NCBI GenBank assembly: GCA_030077755.1
Contig: JAQJZZ010000011.1
Span: forward strand, 434,001 to 498,000
DNA from: Filosporella fistucella
Taxonomy: Eukaryota; Ascomycota; Leotiomycetes; Helotiales
Reading direction: 5' to 3'
DNA: 64,000 bases
Position 1 is the stretch's first letter. The number at the start of each line of letters is the position of its first letter. The position numbers and the translations under genes were made by a program. The notes under the pieces are model-generated. The model did not search any database and was not told the origin of the DNA. It worked only from the letters and a program-made list of their open reading frames with translations. This document shows positions 26,759 through 39,200 of the stretch, one piece after another.

Positions 26759-29082
26759 ATGAAGAAAGGAGCAGCTTTGCTCATTCTTATGAGTTCTGGT
26801 GTGACATATGCCACTTCAATTGATCGTCAGAAAGTCATAGAGCAGTTCAACCCGGTCCGTCATGCCAGCTCAAATGCCACCCCGATGCAAGTCGGCAATG
26901 GCAACTTTGCATTTGGAGTCGATGTCACGGGGTTGCAGACCTTCAAGCCATTTGCTACAATGTCATCTTGGGGATGGCATAATTTCTCATTGCCTATGGC
27001 TCCAGGACAGACAGCAATTTCAGATTTTACGGGCCTGGACTGGTAATCACTCTCCCGTTCATGTTGAAGGATGATACTAATCGCCATAGGTGGACGCATG
27101 GCAGATTGGTCAATTATAATCAACCAAATTCAGCAGAACCTTTGATATCAAATTGGCTCATTCAAAACCCCCAGAGAATCAACCTTGGCCGAGTTGGATT
27201 TTGGTTCGATGACGGCTTGAACGTGACGGAAGCGAGTTTGGCGGGCAAGACGCAGACTCTGGATCTGTATTCTGGGACTATTATCTCCCATTTCACTGTG
27301 TTGAATACCGAGGTGGAGGTCCAAACCATTGCGGATTCCAACTCAGACACGATTTCCATCCAAATCGATTCAGACCTTCTCCAGTCGGGAAAATTTGGTG
27401 TTTTCTTTGACTATCCATACCCAGATGTCAATAAATTCGATGCACCGTTCGTCGGCGTCTGGAATAAGACATCTCTGCACACCACATCAGTGCAGCAAAA
27501 AAAGGGTCTAGCGCAGATAAAACACGATATTGATGCTACGACATATTACACGACCATCAAATGGGACGGTGATGCTTCAATGCACCATCCTCTCAATTCT
27601 TCTCATCGTTACGTTCTTCAGCCCATGGAGAATAAGGGTACCACCCTGAACCTCCTCGTTAATTTCTCCCCCACGTCCAAATCACTCTTCCCTTCCTCAG
27701 ACACCATATGCCAGTCCGCCAAATCCTGGTGGGAATCATACTGGGAATCCGGTGCCTTTCTGGACCTGACACCTAGCAACAATGCCAACGCGACGGAATT
27801 GCAACGCCGAGTCATCCTCTCCCAGTACATCCTGGCCGTCAACTCCGCTGGCCGTGATCCACCGCAGGAATCTGGCTTGGTCAACAATGGCTGGTACGGG
27901 AAATTTCACATGGAGATGGTAGTTTGGCATCTCGGACACTGGGCTCGCTGGGGAAAGTGGAATCTGTTAAATCGCAGTATTCCTGGTCTCTATGAACGGT
28001 TTCTTCCTAGCTCTACTGCAAGAGCCAAGAAACAAGGCTATGAAGGCGCAAGATGGGGAAAGATGAGTGATCCTACCGGAAGACCTGCACCGGGTGAGAT
28101 CAATTCTCTGTTGATATGGCAGCAACCGCACTCGTTTTATTTTGCGGAGATGGAGTATAGAGAGTTCCCTACAGCTAAGACCTTGAAGAAGTGGGATGAA
28201 ATACTGACGAAGACGGCCGAGTTTATGGTCAGTTATGCTTGGTGGAATGTAACTACTGGTATGTTTGCCTTGCACCTATTTGGAGCTGTCGTGCGTTTGA
28301 GGGGAATCTGATTAGAGATAGGTGTCTATGATCTGGGACCGCCAATGTACCCCTCTTCCGAGAACACAAATCCAAATGCCACAATTAACCCCACATTGTT
28401 AGTTCCCCTTTCTCAATTCTGCAACCCACTAACACGTTCCAGCGAACTAACCTACTTCCACTTCGGTCTCCGCACCGCTCACCTCTGGAAAACAAGGCAA
28501 TCTCTCCCTGTCCCCTCGAATTGGACACACGTACTCCAAAATCTAGCACCTCTGCCCGTTGTCAACGGAACCTATGCCGTATACGAAGGTATTCCCAAAA
28601 TGTGGGTAGATCCAACTACATATTACGACCATCCATCCATGTCTGGCATCTACGGTCTCCTCCCACCACCTGTCCCATTACCGTCCTCCCACTCCACCTC
28701 ACCCCCTTCACCCTACTCACTCAACTTCACCATCCCCCTCTCCCTCTCAACCTCCACCAAAATAAACCAAATCTGGAATTTCACCCAACTGTTCGGCTGG
28801 GACTTCCCTATGCTAGCTATGAATTCTGCTCGTCTGGGGAACCCGCAGCAAGCAGTAGATTATCTCCTGGATCCGAATTGGAATTTCGATGATGTGGGGA
28901 TGCCGATTGGGGGCCCCAGGGTAGCGACGCCGTATTTACCTAGTTGTGGGGGCTTGCTGCTTGCTGTGGCGGGTATGGAGGGAGGGTGGGATAGTTATGA
29001 AGGGGAGGAGGGAGGGAAAGGGAAGGGGAAATGGCCGGAGGGGTGGAAGGTTAGGAGTGAGGGGTTCAAGAAGGCGATGTGA
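26759..29082 (+). CDS. Secreted six-hairpin glycosidase-like protein
   Basis: Exons 26759-27042, 27090-28258, 28322-28397 and 28443-29082 give 722 residues. I chose ATG 26759 because it begins directly with a signal peptide (MKKGAALLILMSSGVTYA); an in-frame ATG at 26732 would add nine residues in front. The mature protein starts RQKVIEQFNPVRHASS and has a long (alpha/alpha) toroid region with motifs such as GNGNFAFGVDVTGLQ, GWYGKFHMEMVVWHLGHWAR and GWDFPMLAMNSARLG. These resemble fungal GH65/GH95-like six-hairpin enzymes; the substrate is not assigned. There are many Asn-X-Ser/Thr sites, consistent with secretion. A Pro/Ser-rich loop lies near 28670-28710. The C-terminal Gly/Glu/Lys-rich stretch is low complexity. 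Confidence 0.88.
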
Positions 29083-29665
29083 TACTGTTGACTCTTTAGT
29101 GACAGAGAATTTAAAAGTGATTTATTGTGCAAGATGACTGGGGATTTAGCATTCGATGGTGATGATTGGCCATGGCGAAAAGACAGAAATGATGGCCATG
29201 ATTCAGTAGCTAGCTCAGGAGAGTGATGCTGCTATATGATGCGATCTATGACTGTCAATCATCTTGAAGCTAGACAAAATTTGAGCTGATGGATGCTCAC
29301 GATGGTTGGCGTCCTCAAGGAGTACTCCTTCTCCTGCCAAGCTCCGTGCTTGACTCTCTGACCTAGAAACTCAGCCAGTCTCTTCAAACCTCTGCATTAT
29401 TCAGATCCGCCAAATCTGGGTCAATCAGAAATAAAAAAGAGAAGCAAAACCAAGCTCCTATTTTTTTGGCATTGAATCTGAAGGTAAAACTATCTATGGT
29501 CTTCCGCTTCTGCATAAACATGTCTTCGTGTGCTGAGAGAAAGAAATTCTATCATGCATCATAAACAACGCTAAGCCGCCCCAAGTAAAACCAGATTCCC
29601 CGAATGCCCCGTCCCAGTCCCAGTCCCCAATAGTCAAATTTTTGCGAGTCGTGAATAAGATGCTT
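29083..29665. other. Intergenic region between convergent genes
   Basis: 3' ends of the glycosidase and the second dehydrogenase meet here. AT-rich with short homopolymers; no gene seen. Confidence 0.5.
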
Positions 29666-30935
29666 TCAGAGATCGATACCGGTGCCGCGAATGGCATCGA
29701 CTTGCTCGGAAAGGTGAGCGTTGTTCTTTGGTGCGGCGAGTGGTGGGCCTTCGGGGGTAACGTAGGCTTTTGTCATGCCGCCGTCGACGACGAAGTCCTG
29801 TGCTGTGTTAGTATGAATTCAATTTGAATGGTAGGAGAGCTTACCTGTCCATTGATGAAACTAGACTCGTCGCTGGCCAAGAACAAAACAGCTTGTGCTT
29901 GCTCAATAGCCTCACCGAATCTCCCGCTTGGAAAATGGATCTCTCGTCTAAGTCTCTTTGGTTGATCATCTCCAAGCCAATCCTGCAAAAGAGGTGTGTT
30001 CAACGGAGCTGGGCACAGAGCATTGAAGCGGAATCCTTCTCGCGCGTGAACGATGGCCAGTTCTCTGGTCAACGCCAAGACAGCTCCCTTACTGGCTGTA
30101 TATGCAAGTTGAGGAGTAGCTGAACCGACTAAAGCGACAACTGAAGCCGTGTTGATGATTGATCCCTTGGTCTTCTTGAATTTCCGCAGCGAGAGAATAG
30201 CGTGTTTAGAGCCGAACCAGACACCCTTCACGTTGATTGCTTGTGTGAGATCCCAGATCTTCTCGGGTGTGTTGACAGCGTCGTCGTCATCAGCGTGCAT
30301 GATACCTGCGTTGTTGAACATGACATCAACACCGCCCCAAGAATCAACGTGGTCTACGAGAGCCTTGATGTCGTCTTCCTTAGAAACGTCGCAGATCTAC
30401 TTGCGTCAGTCACGTGATGGTATAGGCCAATGGAACGAGGCGTACCTGAATTTCAACTTTGTGGGCTGAAGGAACAAGTTGCTTGAGCTTAGCGGAAGCC
30501 TTGTCTAAAGCTGGTTTGGAGATGTCTGCCATGAGAACATTGGCTCCCTCCTTTGCGAAGAGAATACATGTCTCTAGACCAATACCACTGAAAATTTGTG
30601 AGCAGGAGGATTTTCTCAGATAATTGGCAATTGTGAAGAGCTGGGATAGCAGTGTGTAACAACATTCAATTGGACCTTTTGGCAGACATTGGGACTCAAC
30701 AACTTGTCGGTGAAGAACATCACGTGCAGAGCGTTCTTGAAATTGAGTAGAAACGACACTTGTCAAAGTGAAATAGCGTTAAAGCAAGCATAAAGTCCTC
30801 TCACAGAGGTATACATTCGACTTACCCCGCAGCTCCGGTGACTATAGCATTCTTGCCAATCAGTCTTCCCATGCCAATACTGTTGATGGTGTGGACTTTG
30901 CCACTGCTGCTGCTTCGAGAAGAAGAGTCGCCCAT
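29666..30935 (-). CDS. Short-chain dehydrogenase/reductase (SDR), 311 residues
   Basis: Minus-strand exons 30935-30826, 30587-30446, 30396-29845 and 29797-29666. The protein has the SDR cofactor motif TGAAGGIG (about 33-40, rebuilt across the first intron), NNAG (112-115), Ser near 169 and YTASK (Y183, K187). It is a cytosolic NAD(P)-dependent oxidoreductase by family; substrate unknown. The first intron, 238 bases, is long for this window, but both splice sites are good and the join restores the glycine motif. The N-terminus is Ser-rich with no targeting signal. It is not closely similar to the other SDR in the window, so a recent duplication is unlikely. Confidence 0.9.
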
Positions 30936-32365
30936 TCTGAATATGTAATCTGTTGGATGACTTTGTGATTTGGTATTGCGACCTTGAGGTCAAATCAGTA
31001 TATTGACTTTGAAATACACCAGTGATGAATGAAATTGACTCTTGGGTATAATTTCGGAATGCTCGCTTATGATAAAGAAAGCTATGATGCAGGAGAGGCA
31101 GTTGAGACAACTCACAATGTTATAGAGAGAGCACGATAAGATCCGCGTTTGAGAAAAAAGAATTGACAGAAGACAGAAGGGTTGATGAAGTACAGATGAA
31201 GAATTTGAGAAGGCAAATTACTGATGACACGAAAGTTGAAAAGGTGTGGAGGCAGGGCTATGTGTCAATGGTCCGTTCTCGGGCTCTGTCATTAATTCTC
31301 TTATCTAAGCTCCCGAAGAACAGCAAGCAACGGAGGAGACGATGCGACGCGACAGGACACAACCACGACTCGACTTGACTCGATTATTTGGATCACCCAC
31401 CGGGACGGAGTCTATCTCAACTTACCTCACCCACTTCGAGCACTGACGAGCAGAGACAATTACCCACCTCGTCTGCGGCCACCCTCTCCGAAACAGACCG
31501 CTCAATTGTCACGGGGCCGATGGAGACCAATTGATCGGGTCACGAACACAACCAGGTTGGCGGCTTCATGCCTTTGAAGTAGCGATGTGTCAAGCACAGC
31601 CAGGAGGCGTATACTCGATTACAGTATCATGAAGGCAGTCAATGGCCATCAGTCGCCGAATGAAGCGCATAAGGGTTCGTCCTTTGAAGTACGGACGTAG
31701 AGGGGGTTCGCATGCCGAATATCGTATCAACATCCCGACGGATTGGCGGGGACTATCCATACAAATAAGGAGGGTCACTCAAGAGCCTGAATCGTGTGTG
31801 GTTGTGGCGACTATCGCATTCAAAAGGACAAGTGCTGGCATTGCAAGATCTGACAATACACAAATTCAAAACAGTTGTGAACTTGGCTTAAGTTCCATGC
31901 GGCAACTCAAGATAACCTTGACAACTCGCTTTGTTCCGTCTCTGTACCTCTATTTATGTTACTCAGAGATTCCGGATGACGAGTGTCATGCTTGGTTGCG
32001 TCGGGGCTTCCTACACTGACGCCCATTGGCTTACAGTACTGATTGCAGGGGAAGCTCGAACCTTGCCTTGACCTTGCCTTGATCTCCCCGTCGCTTCCCA
32101 GCTTTAGCTCTTATCGTGTCCCCTCTTTATTCTGCAATTACCAACAATTACGAACAGCTCGCACGACAGATTTGAACTTCAACAGATCAAACTTCCTGAA
32201 CTGCGAGCTTGACCTACATTTATTGTGCTCTTCATTCAAGTCTTCAACAACTGACAATTGCGTCTGCAGAACTGACTTTCAATCCGCCGAGCTTCTAATC
32301 CACCCCGCCTCCTCCTTGTTCCCAAATCTGCGTCTCTACACTCTCCACCGACTTACCAAAGCACA
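30936..32365. other. Divergent intergenic region, 1.4 kb
   Basis: Between the SDR (leftward) and the glutamine synthetase-like gene (rightward). A short duplicated CTTGCCTTGAC motif occurs near 32060-32085, and the stretch before 32366 is CT-rich, as in fungal promoters. The 125-codon frame at 31642-32019 has no recognisable feature. Confidence 0.5.
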
Positions 32366-33986
32366 ATGGCGGACAATAAATCTGATGAGGTCACAATTGA
32401 GGCTCTGCCAAAGCTTCTAGAGAATGATACCAAGGTCAAACTCGCAGGAATTGATGTAGATGGTATTCTACGGGGCAAATTGATCTCCAAAAAGAAGTTC
32501 CTTGGAGTCGCAAAAGAAGGTTTTGGATTTTGCTCAGTTGTCTTTGGATGGGATATGCATGATCAGACATACTTCAAAGAATTGAAAATCAGCAATGCCG
32601 AAAATGGTTACCATGATCTCATTGCTGTCCCAGATCTCAGCAGCTTCAGGCGGATACCTTGGGAGGACGATGTACCATTCTTCCTGGTCAGCTTCTTCGA
32701 TCCAGATTCAGGAAAACCTATTAGTGCATGCCCAAGAGGACTTTTAAAAACTACTGTGGATAAGCTAAAAGCAAAGGGACTGGGTGCCATGGCAGGAGGT
32801 ATATTTTCCAATCCCTTTACAACCTCAAATATCTGCTGACCCCACCTTAGCTGAATATGAATTCTTCCAGTTCAAAGTACCTCAGACCGAAGTCAGTGGC
32901 CCTTTGTCAGAACGTAACAACTCATCAACTGCTACGTTTCTGAGGGACAATCCTGTCAATTCTCTCCCCTCCTTGACCGAAGGCATGTTCGGATACAGCC
33001 TGACACGACCAGTCCACAACAAGGACTACTATTATGGCATATTCGATGCATGCGAGAAGTTCAACGTCGGTATTGAAGGGTGGCACACAGAAAGTGGACC
33101 TGGAGTATTCGAGGCAGCTTTGTCCTTTGGAGAGATCCAGCAGATGGCAGATAAGGCGGGCCTTTTCAAGTAAGTGGACATTATGGGTATCGGTTCTCTA
33201 TTGATGTCTTCCAGGTACGTTGTGAAGTCGGTCGCTACAAACTATGGAATTACACCTTGTTTCATGGCCAAGCCAAGGCAAGGTCTTCCAGGAAATAGTG
33301 GACATATGCACGTCTCGATCGTTGATAAGGACGGAAAGAACCTCTTCTTCAGGGAGAAGAAAGATACCGAGGCGGAATGGAAAGATATTGAGAATTTATC
33401 GGACATTGGACGGCAATTCCTCGCAGGACTTCTTGAAGGCCTCCCAGACATCATGCCGCTTCTTGCACCTACAGTCAATTCATACAAGCGCTTGGTGGAG
33501 AACTTCTGGGCACCGGTAACCGTTTCTTGGGGTTTGGAGCATCGTGCCGCATCAATTCGATTGATTGCGCCTCCAACCTCCAAACCTGGAGCAACTCGCT
33601 TTGAAGTGCGAGTCCCTGGGGCCGATACAAATCCATTTTACGTTCTTGCTGCTATTTTGGCGTTGGGCTGGAGAGGCGTAGAAAAGAAATTGGAGCTTAA
33701 ACAACCACCTCTTGGCAAGGGACAAGATGTTGGCGGAAAAGCAGACCCAGGCGTAAGACTTGCGAAGAGCCTAAAGGAGGCAACAGAAAGATTTATGAGA
33801 CCTGAGAGTTTGGCGAGAGAAGTCTTTGGGGATGAATTCGTCGAGCATTTTGGTGGAACGAGAGAACATGAAATTCGATTATGGGACGAAGCTGTAACAG
33901 ATTGGTACGTTGGTCTGGCCTTTTTAATCTGCAATTGTGCTAATAACTTTGATAGGGAGGTTCGGAGATACATCGAGACAGTGTGA
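32366..33986 (+). CDS. Glutamine synthetase-like protein (FluG/GlnA-type catalytic domain)
   Basis: Exons 32366-32798, 32851-33169, 33215-33904 and 33956-33986 give 490 residues. The fold is that of type I glutamine synthetases: an N-terminal beta-grasp region (VKLAGIDVDGILRGKLI), then the catalytic domain with the Glu-rich metal site (AEYEFF; ESGPGVFEAAL), the ATP loop (GNSGHMHVSIVD), SWGLEHRAASIRLI and a final FEVRVPGADTNPFY. It is not the housekeeping enzyme, which is shorter in fungi. Relatives include gamma-glutamylpolyamine synthetases and the C-terminal part of FluG. The substrate could be an amine other than ammonia; that is inference. All three introns keep frame. Confidence 0.9.
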
Positions 33987-35050
33987 TACCCTAACGTTTC
34001 TCAAATGATGGGATATTATTATACCATCTTACAGATTCTGCATGCTAAGTTTTTACACTTGGGATTATTTAGTCCAGCCGCAAGCAGTTGCTAAAGAAGC
34101 TGCTATTGATACACCGTTTAGCGGTGCAGCTGATAATTTGAAATTATCGAGGCTAATTTTGATTATCCTTCACGTACTTGATTGAGCAAGTCTGCGCATT
34201 GACAAAATAACACACTTGACGATATAACTGTCAAAAGAGACGCCATTCTCGAGCCATTTTCAAGTCCCATTCCTTAGTTATCGAGTATCGGAATCGGAAC
34301 ATCAGCGTTATTGCACAGGGATCTAGATTTGCCCAGCAAGATTCGGATCCTCATGTTCCCGCAGCCACCGCAGATCGCACATTGCTGACAGAACTGTTAG
34401 TGCCACGCTACCACCAAGCTTAAAGTTAAGCTTGACTTTCGTGTTTCCCAAAAGGAAACAAGTTGTCCGATTTGAGGGGGAGCTTGGATGCATGAGTACT
34501 GCTTATTGGATACATTCCACAAGCGGCTGAGGTACAACTCCAAAATTTACTTGGCGATTTTAAAAGGCTAGACCTCTCCCGCTATGTCGTCAGGATCCGC
34601 GCGATATTATCATTGAGAACTTCGTTTTTTTTTAGCAATCATACTTCATCAAGTGCCTTAGAGGCCTGGGTAAATTGGATAGTGGAAGGGGAAATGGGCC
34701 TTTATGCAGGGTGCTTCAGCTCAAGTGCTATCAATCATTGCCCGTTTAAAGCTTTAACTGCTTTGGGGTCATGGAATAGCCTCTTGTGGAGAAGTTGGTG
34801 TAGTCACATCGCCGGATCCTCGAGCTTCCAGGTCGAGATGATTCTCGTGTTCATGGGATATGCCATCGACCGAGTGTTGTCCATTACAGATTCCTGTCAT
34901 CATCAATTGGTGATCCCCCGCTCTCAGCACATCATCGCACCCTCTCCCCAGCTTTATATAACACGTCCTCACAGTTCTGTTTGTCTTCCCTTGTCCTCCC
35001 ATCCTCATCTCTCAAGTTCTTGAAGAACATTAAAGCTTCACCTTCTCATC
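33987..35050. other. Promoter region of the RDS1-like gene
   Basis: Holds the 3' end of the glutamine synthetase-like gene and the RDS1-like promoter, with a TATA box and a CT-rich leader. Small palindrome AAGCTTAAAGTTAAGCTT near 34418-34435. No gene seen. Confidence 0.5.
34953..34960 (+). promoter_or_regulatory. TATA box of the RDS1-like gene
   Basis: TTTATATA about 95 bases upstream of the ATG at 35051, followed by a strongly CT-rich leader. This is the classic arrangement of highly expressed or inducible fungal genes. Confidence 0.6.
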
Positions 35051-36146
35051 ATGCGTTACTTGTTCATCCTCCCCATCCTCGCTGGCCTCGCCACTGCGGC
35101 TCCACTCGAGCAAAGGCAAGATGTTGCGGTTGACTTCAATCCACCTCCAGGAGGAGATATTACTATTCTCAACTATGCTTTGACTCTCGAGTATCTTGAG
35201 AGGAAGTTCTACCAAGAGGGATTGGCCAACTACACCCAAGCCGATTTTGTTGCTGCTGGATTCAAGGACCCATTTTATGCCAACCTTAAGAACATCTACT
35301 ATGATGAGCAGGTACGTTGTCACAAACCGTGATTAGCTACAGAATTTCAAGGCTAATGAACCCTGTAGGTCCACGTCTCCACGCTTGCTGGCGCTCTCGG
35401 AGCAGCTGCCGTTAAGGAGGCTACCTACTCTTTCCCATCAAAGGACGTCAAGTCTTTCTTGGGTCTCTCCTCTGTCCTTGAGGGCGTTGGAGTCTCCGCA
35501 TACCTTGGTAAGAAATACGCTCGCTGAATCAAACAACCAAATACTGATACTCCTCCTAGGTGCTGCCGCCGCTATCGTTGAGAAGTCTTACCTCACTGTC
35601 GCTGGCTCCATCTTGACAGTCGAGTCCCGCCACTCCTCCTACATCCGCGCCGCTCTCGGTCAATCTCCATTCCCCAAGCCATTCGACACGCCTCTCGACT
35701 TCAACCAGGTCTTCTCTCTTGCCGCTCAATTCATCACTGGGTTTGCACCAGGTGACCCAGCTCTCCCATTCAAGGCATTCCCACCTTTGACCATCGAAGC
35801 ATCTCAATACCCTTACACCGCTGGCTCATCTCCAGTCACATTCTCAGGCGCATACAAGAAGGCACTCGCGGCTGGTCTCATCACCGCCGACCAACAGGTC
35901 TATGCCGTCATCTTCTCCGGACTCGATACATACTACGTTCCTACCTACCAAACTAGAGGAAACGGCGGTGATCTTAAGATTAAGGCTCTCCCTGCTGGCG
36001 ATGCTGCTTCTGGACAATTGCCACCTACCGGACAAGTCTATGTTATCCTTTCGACTGCTGATGGTGTCAATGTTAAGACTAGTGATGCTACTACCATTTC
36101 TGGTGTTGGTATCCTTGAGGTTCTCCCTGTTGGACAGAGATCTTAG
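35051..36146 (+). CDS. RDS1-like secreted ferritin-like domain protein
   Basis: Exons 35051-35311, 35369-35507 and 35560-36146 give 328 residues. The family is named for fission yeast rds1, a stress-related protein; the exact function is unknown. The first ~16 residues are a signal peptide ([16 protein letters not shown]). The ferritin-like four-helix domain follows ([46 protein letters not shown]), with Glu and His residues placed as in other members. The C-terminal ~100 residues are Gly/Ala/Thr-rich beta-like sequence. The TATA box and pyrimidine-rich leader suggest strong or inducible expression. Confidence 0.92.
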
Positions 36147-36787
36147 ATATGGAGAGGAGAGGAGTAAATGAAGGGAAAGGAAAAGGAAATAGAGGTAATA
36201 ATGTGTATGATTTGTTTAAGTGCTTAATATTAATTGATGCTTGCCGGCCTTATTACATCTCATCGTTCCTCGTGTTGCGACTACTTAAATCCCGACTCTC
36301 GCACCTCACCATTCCGTTTTTCCTATGCCACTTATCACCATTCACGTGCCACTTTCAACAAAACTCCCCTTCGCAAAGTATATCAGTGTCGGTGCATATA
36401 GCGGGAAGAGGATAGGTACGTCGAACACGAGCACAATTGATTCTCATTCCGCCCAATCGGTGAATGCAATGCAACCTGATATTTTACATTTAGGTCTAGA
36501 TATGTATCAGCCTTTCAGTGATAATTGTTGTTGAATCAGTGATGTGGCGTATGCAGGTCGCATTTTCACATTTATGTTTCAGGGTGGTTGATTGCAGAGC
36601 CTCGTGGGGTATGACAGATTGGCATTATATTTCTTTTCATCAGGCTCTCAGCACATCTGCCCTTCTGTTCTTCACTCTACCTTGATGTTTAGCAACGTTG
36701 CATGTCTCAACTTTTCAATATTGTCGCGCGTCGCTTCTGCATGTTAAAAATATTGGCCATTGCCTAGAAAGTGCCAAAGACGCTCCA
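36147..36787. other. Intergenic region after the RDS1-like gene
   Basis: 3' end of the RDS1-like gene and spacer before the GTPase pseudogene. An in-frame open stretch from 36698 joins the pseudogene start, but I see no reason to prefer its earlier codons. No gene seen. Confidence 0.45.
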
Positions 36788-37884
36788 ATGAGTCGACAAT
36801 CTCACGCCCAGAATCATTTCCCAGTCAAACTCACATTTCTTGATCAAAGATATGGCGAGTCGTCTTTTTATCCTAAGCCGTCAGACATTGTGATTGCTGT
36901 CGTGGGTTCGACGGGGACCGGGAAGATCTCATTCGTTTCCAGATTTGCTGGTGAAGATTCTGGGTTGGCATGAAACAACCGCCTGTAAGTGTAATCTATT
37001 GGGTCATTGGATGTGATAAAGAACTAAAATTTGGCCAGGCACTACTGAAATAGAATTCCGGGTTCGAAACTGCCTGGATATGAGAACATCGTCCTCATAG
37101 ACACTCTATGTTTGACAATCCCGATGCTAACAACATGCAAATTCCGGAGAAGATATCAACTGAGCTGACACGACTATACGAGGACAAAATCAACCTTTCG
37201 GGCGTGATTTACCTCCTTTCACTTGGCAATAGACGGATGACGAGTTCTAGCCTGAAAGTTCTGAACATCGTGAAAGCATTCTGTGGAGAACCTTTCTACC
37301 CACGCCTTGCACTTGTGATTACGATGTGGTCCATCAAGGAGAATATCACAGGCGAATGTCGTGAGAAAGAGCTCATAGAGAACCATGATTGGTGGGGAAA
37401 TCTGGTCGCGAAAGGTAGTCAAGTGTTTCGACACACAGATAAGCCAAAATCTGCGCTGGATATCGTATCCGCTCTTCGAGCACTGGGCTCTACAGGTGTG
37501 CTTGCTATCCATCTGGAAACGGCTGATGAGAACATAGTTCTAGAAGACACTTCAGCCGGCATGGAAGTGCGCAGAGAGCTGAAAGAACAGCAAGAAATGT
37601 ATGGAAGGGAAATATATGAGCTGGAAGATACTATAGATGCGCTCACAAATTAGCCTGAAGAGGATCGAGAACTTATTGTTGAGTTACAGATAGAGGTAAA
37701 CCGCTTGCGAGAACATATACACCTCCAAGAGAGGGAGTACGAAGCGTTCAGAGAAAAAATGTTCCTAAGGCTGGAGAAACAGGGACGCCAACGAGAGCCC
37801 GAAGAGCAAGAGTGTCGAGAACGGCCAGAAGAATTGGAAGAACTGGAAGATATGGAGCCTCTGACATGGCCCCAAAATCCCTAG
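36788..37884 (+). pseudogene. Broken P-loop GTPase-like (AIG1/G-domain) gene
   Basis: The stretch reads as one member of the fungal G-domain family (P-loop NTPase with a C-terminal coiled coil), but only by changing frame. It opens SDIVIAVVGSTGTGKISF, a Walker A in which the usual Ser after GK is Ile. The frame then ends at TGA near 36972, while family sequence (GWHETTAC) continues in another frame to a good intron (GTAAGT to CCAG, ends near 37039). Two more shifts follow: near 37073 and at the DTPGFD site near 37105, where one base is missing. The rest runs cleanly to TAG at 37651. After that stop the same frame continues as a Glu/Arg-rich coiled coil to 37884. The lesions are independent, so I call a pseudogene. 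Confidence 0.82.
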
Positions 37885-39200
37885 TTATACCCCAACGCTC
37901 AGTATCACTTCTAAAACCCCCGGCTAGGCTCAGGAAAGTTCTTTATTTTGAGAAAGAAGATACTAGCTAATCAGCTTATATAAGGCCTCCAGAGCCAGAT
38001 GTGGGACGTTTGGAAGGGTTTAAGCTTTTCTATGGTAGTATGGTCACCACTCAAGGTAATGAGTATCATATGCTTCCGCTACCAATTATTACCTGCCCCT
38101 GTCTTGCGGCTGGTGGATAAAGTCCCAACAATTTTCTTGACGCAAGGTAGTGTTCTGAAATGGAGTTCTGCCTTGTTCTGCAGCCCCATGGCGTTGTTTG
38201 CGTACGAGGTGTGGGAGATCCTGTGTGAGATCGTAATTTCATATTCACAAACTAACAGAGAAATAGAGAGCTTTGAAATCAATTGACTATATCTCCACTT
38301 TGATCTAAACCCTAACTTCCCTTTAATCCATCTTTCTTCTTACCTCTCGTCGTATCCCCTTGATCCCTTTATTCACTACATCGAAATCCCATTACCTCTC
38401 AGCCGTTTCCCCTCCTCCTTCTCTCAACCTCCACCCCCAACTCACACAAGCCCCTTATCGCATCGAGATCAATACCTCCCTTCATCTCTCTCCCTCTTCG
38501 CCCTCTGTCCGCCTGGTACCCCGCTCCTCGGACTCCCACTCCTCTCTATATCTCTCGCCTCATCCGAGTGTGCCGGACGAGCATGTTCTTCGCTATATGC
38601 GCCAGATGGCTTTTTCTTGAAGAGACCACTGAGGAGGTAGAGGAGACACATTAGGATCCTTGTGTAGGTCTGGTATGCGAGTCGGTGCTGGTTCGATGAG
38701 AGTGTTCTGGTGTGTGCGCGATGCGAGAAGAATGTGAGGTTGGAATGAGATGAGTGTGGACTGAGATGGATTGGGAGAGTTTGAAATGGAAGTATAAGAG
38801 AAGTGTAGATGGAAGAGAAGAGGGAATATATACTCCACCTCTTTACCGGCCGTCAAAACAAGCACTACATCCCGCTGCCTCAATGCACACTAGTCTACTA
38901 ACATGGCCGCTATTTATGGATGAGAAATGAGTGAAATGCAATTGAGGTTAATCCTGTTGGGTACTCTGGCGCACGAATTGCTCGCCGCATTGGGTATGCT
39001 GAGTGTAAATGATATAAGCGAATAGTGAGAAAGGGGGAGTGGGGCATGGACACACGTGATACGCACGTAAATTCCTGAATGTAATCGCATGTTTCCATTG
39101 TTTCTTAATGCTGCCCAGGCACTTCAATCTGTCATGCACCTTTGTTATTTTCTTTCCCAAAATCCATGTGAACCTGGAGCCAAAATCCCTCTCATTCAAT
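37885..39200. other. Intergenic region, 1.3 kb
   Basis: Between the pseudogene and the 3' end of the DUF4246 gene. A strongly CT-rich segment spans about 38330-38560. Open frames here are mostly shadows of that composition. No gene supported. Confidence 0.5.

Noticed and set aside
31642..32019. 125-codon frame upstream of the glutamine synthetase-like gene
   Set aside because: Falls in the promoter region, no domain, and no splice signals linking it to neighbours.
37040..37070. GGGTTCGAAAC block resembling a tRNA B box
   Set aside because: No matching A box, acceptor stem or anticodon arm nearby; it is part of the GTPase pseudogene.
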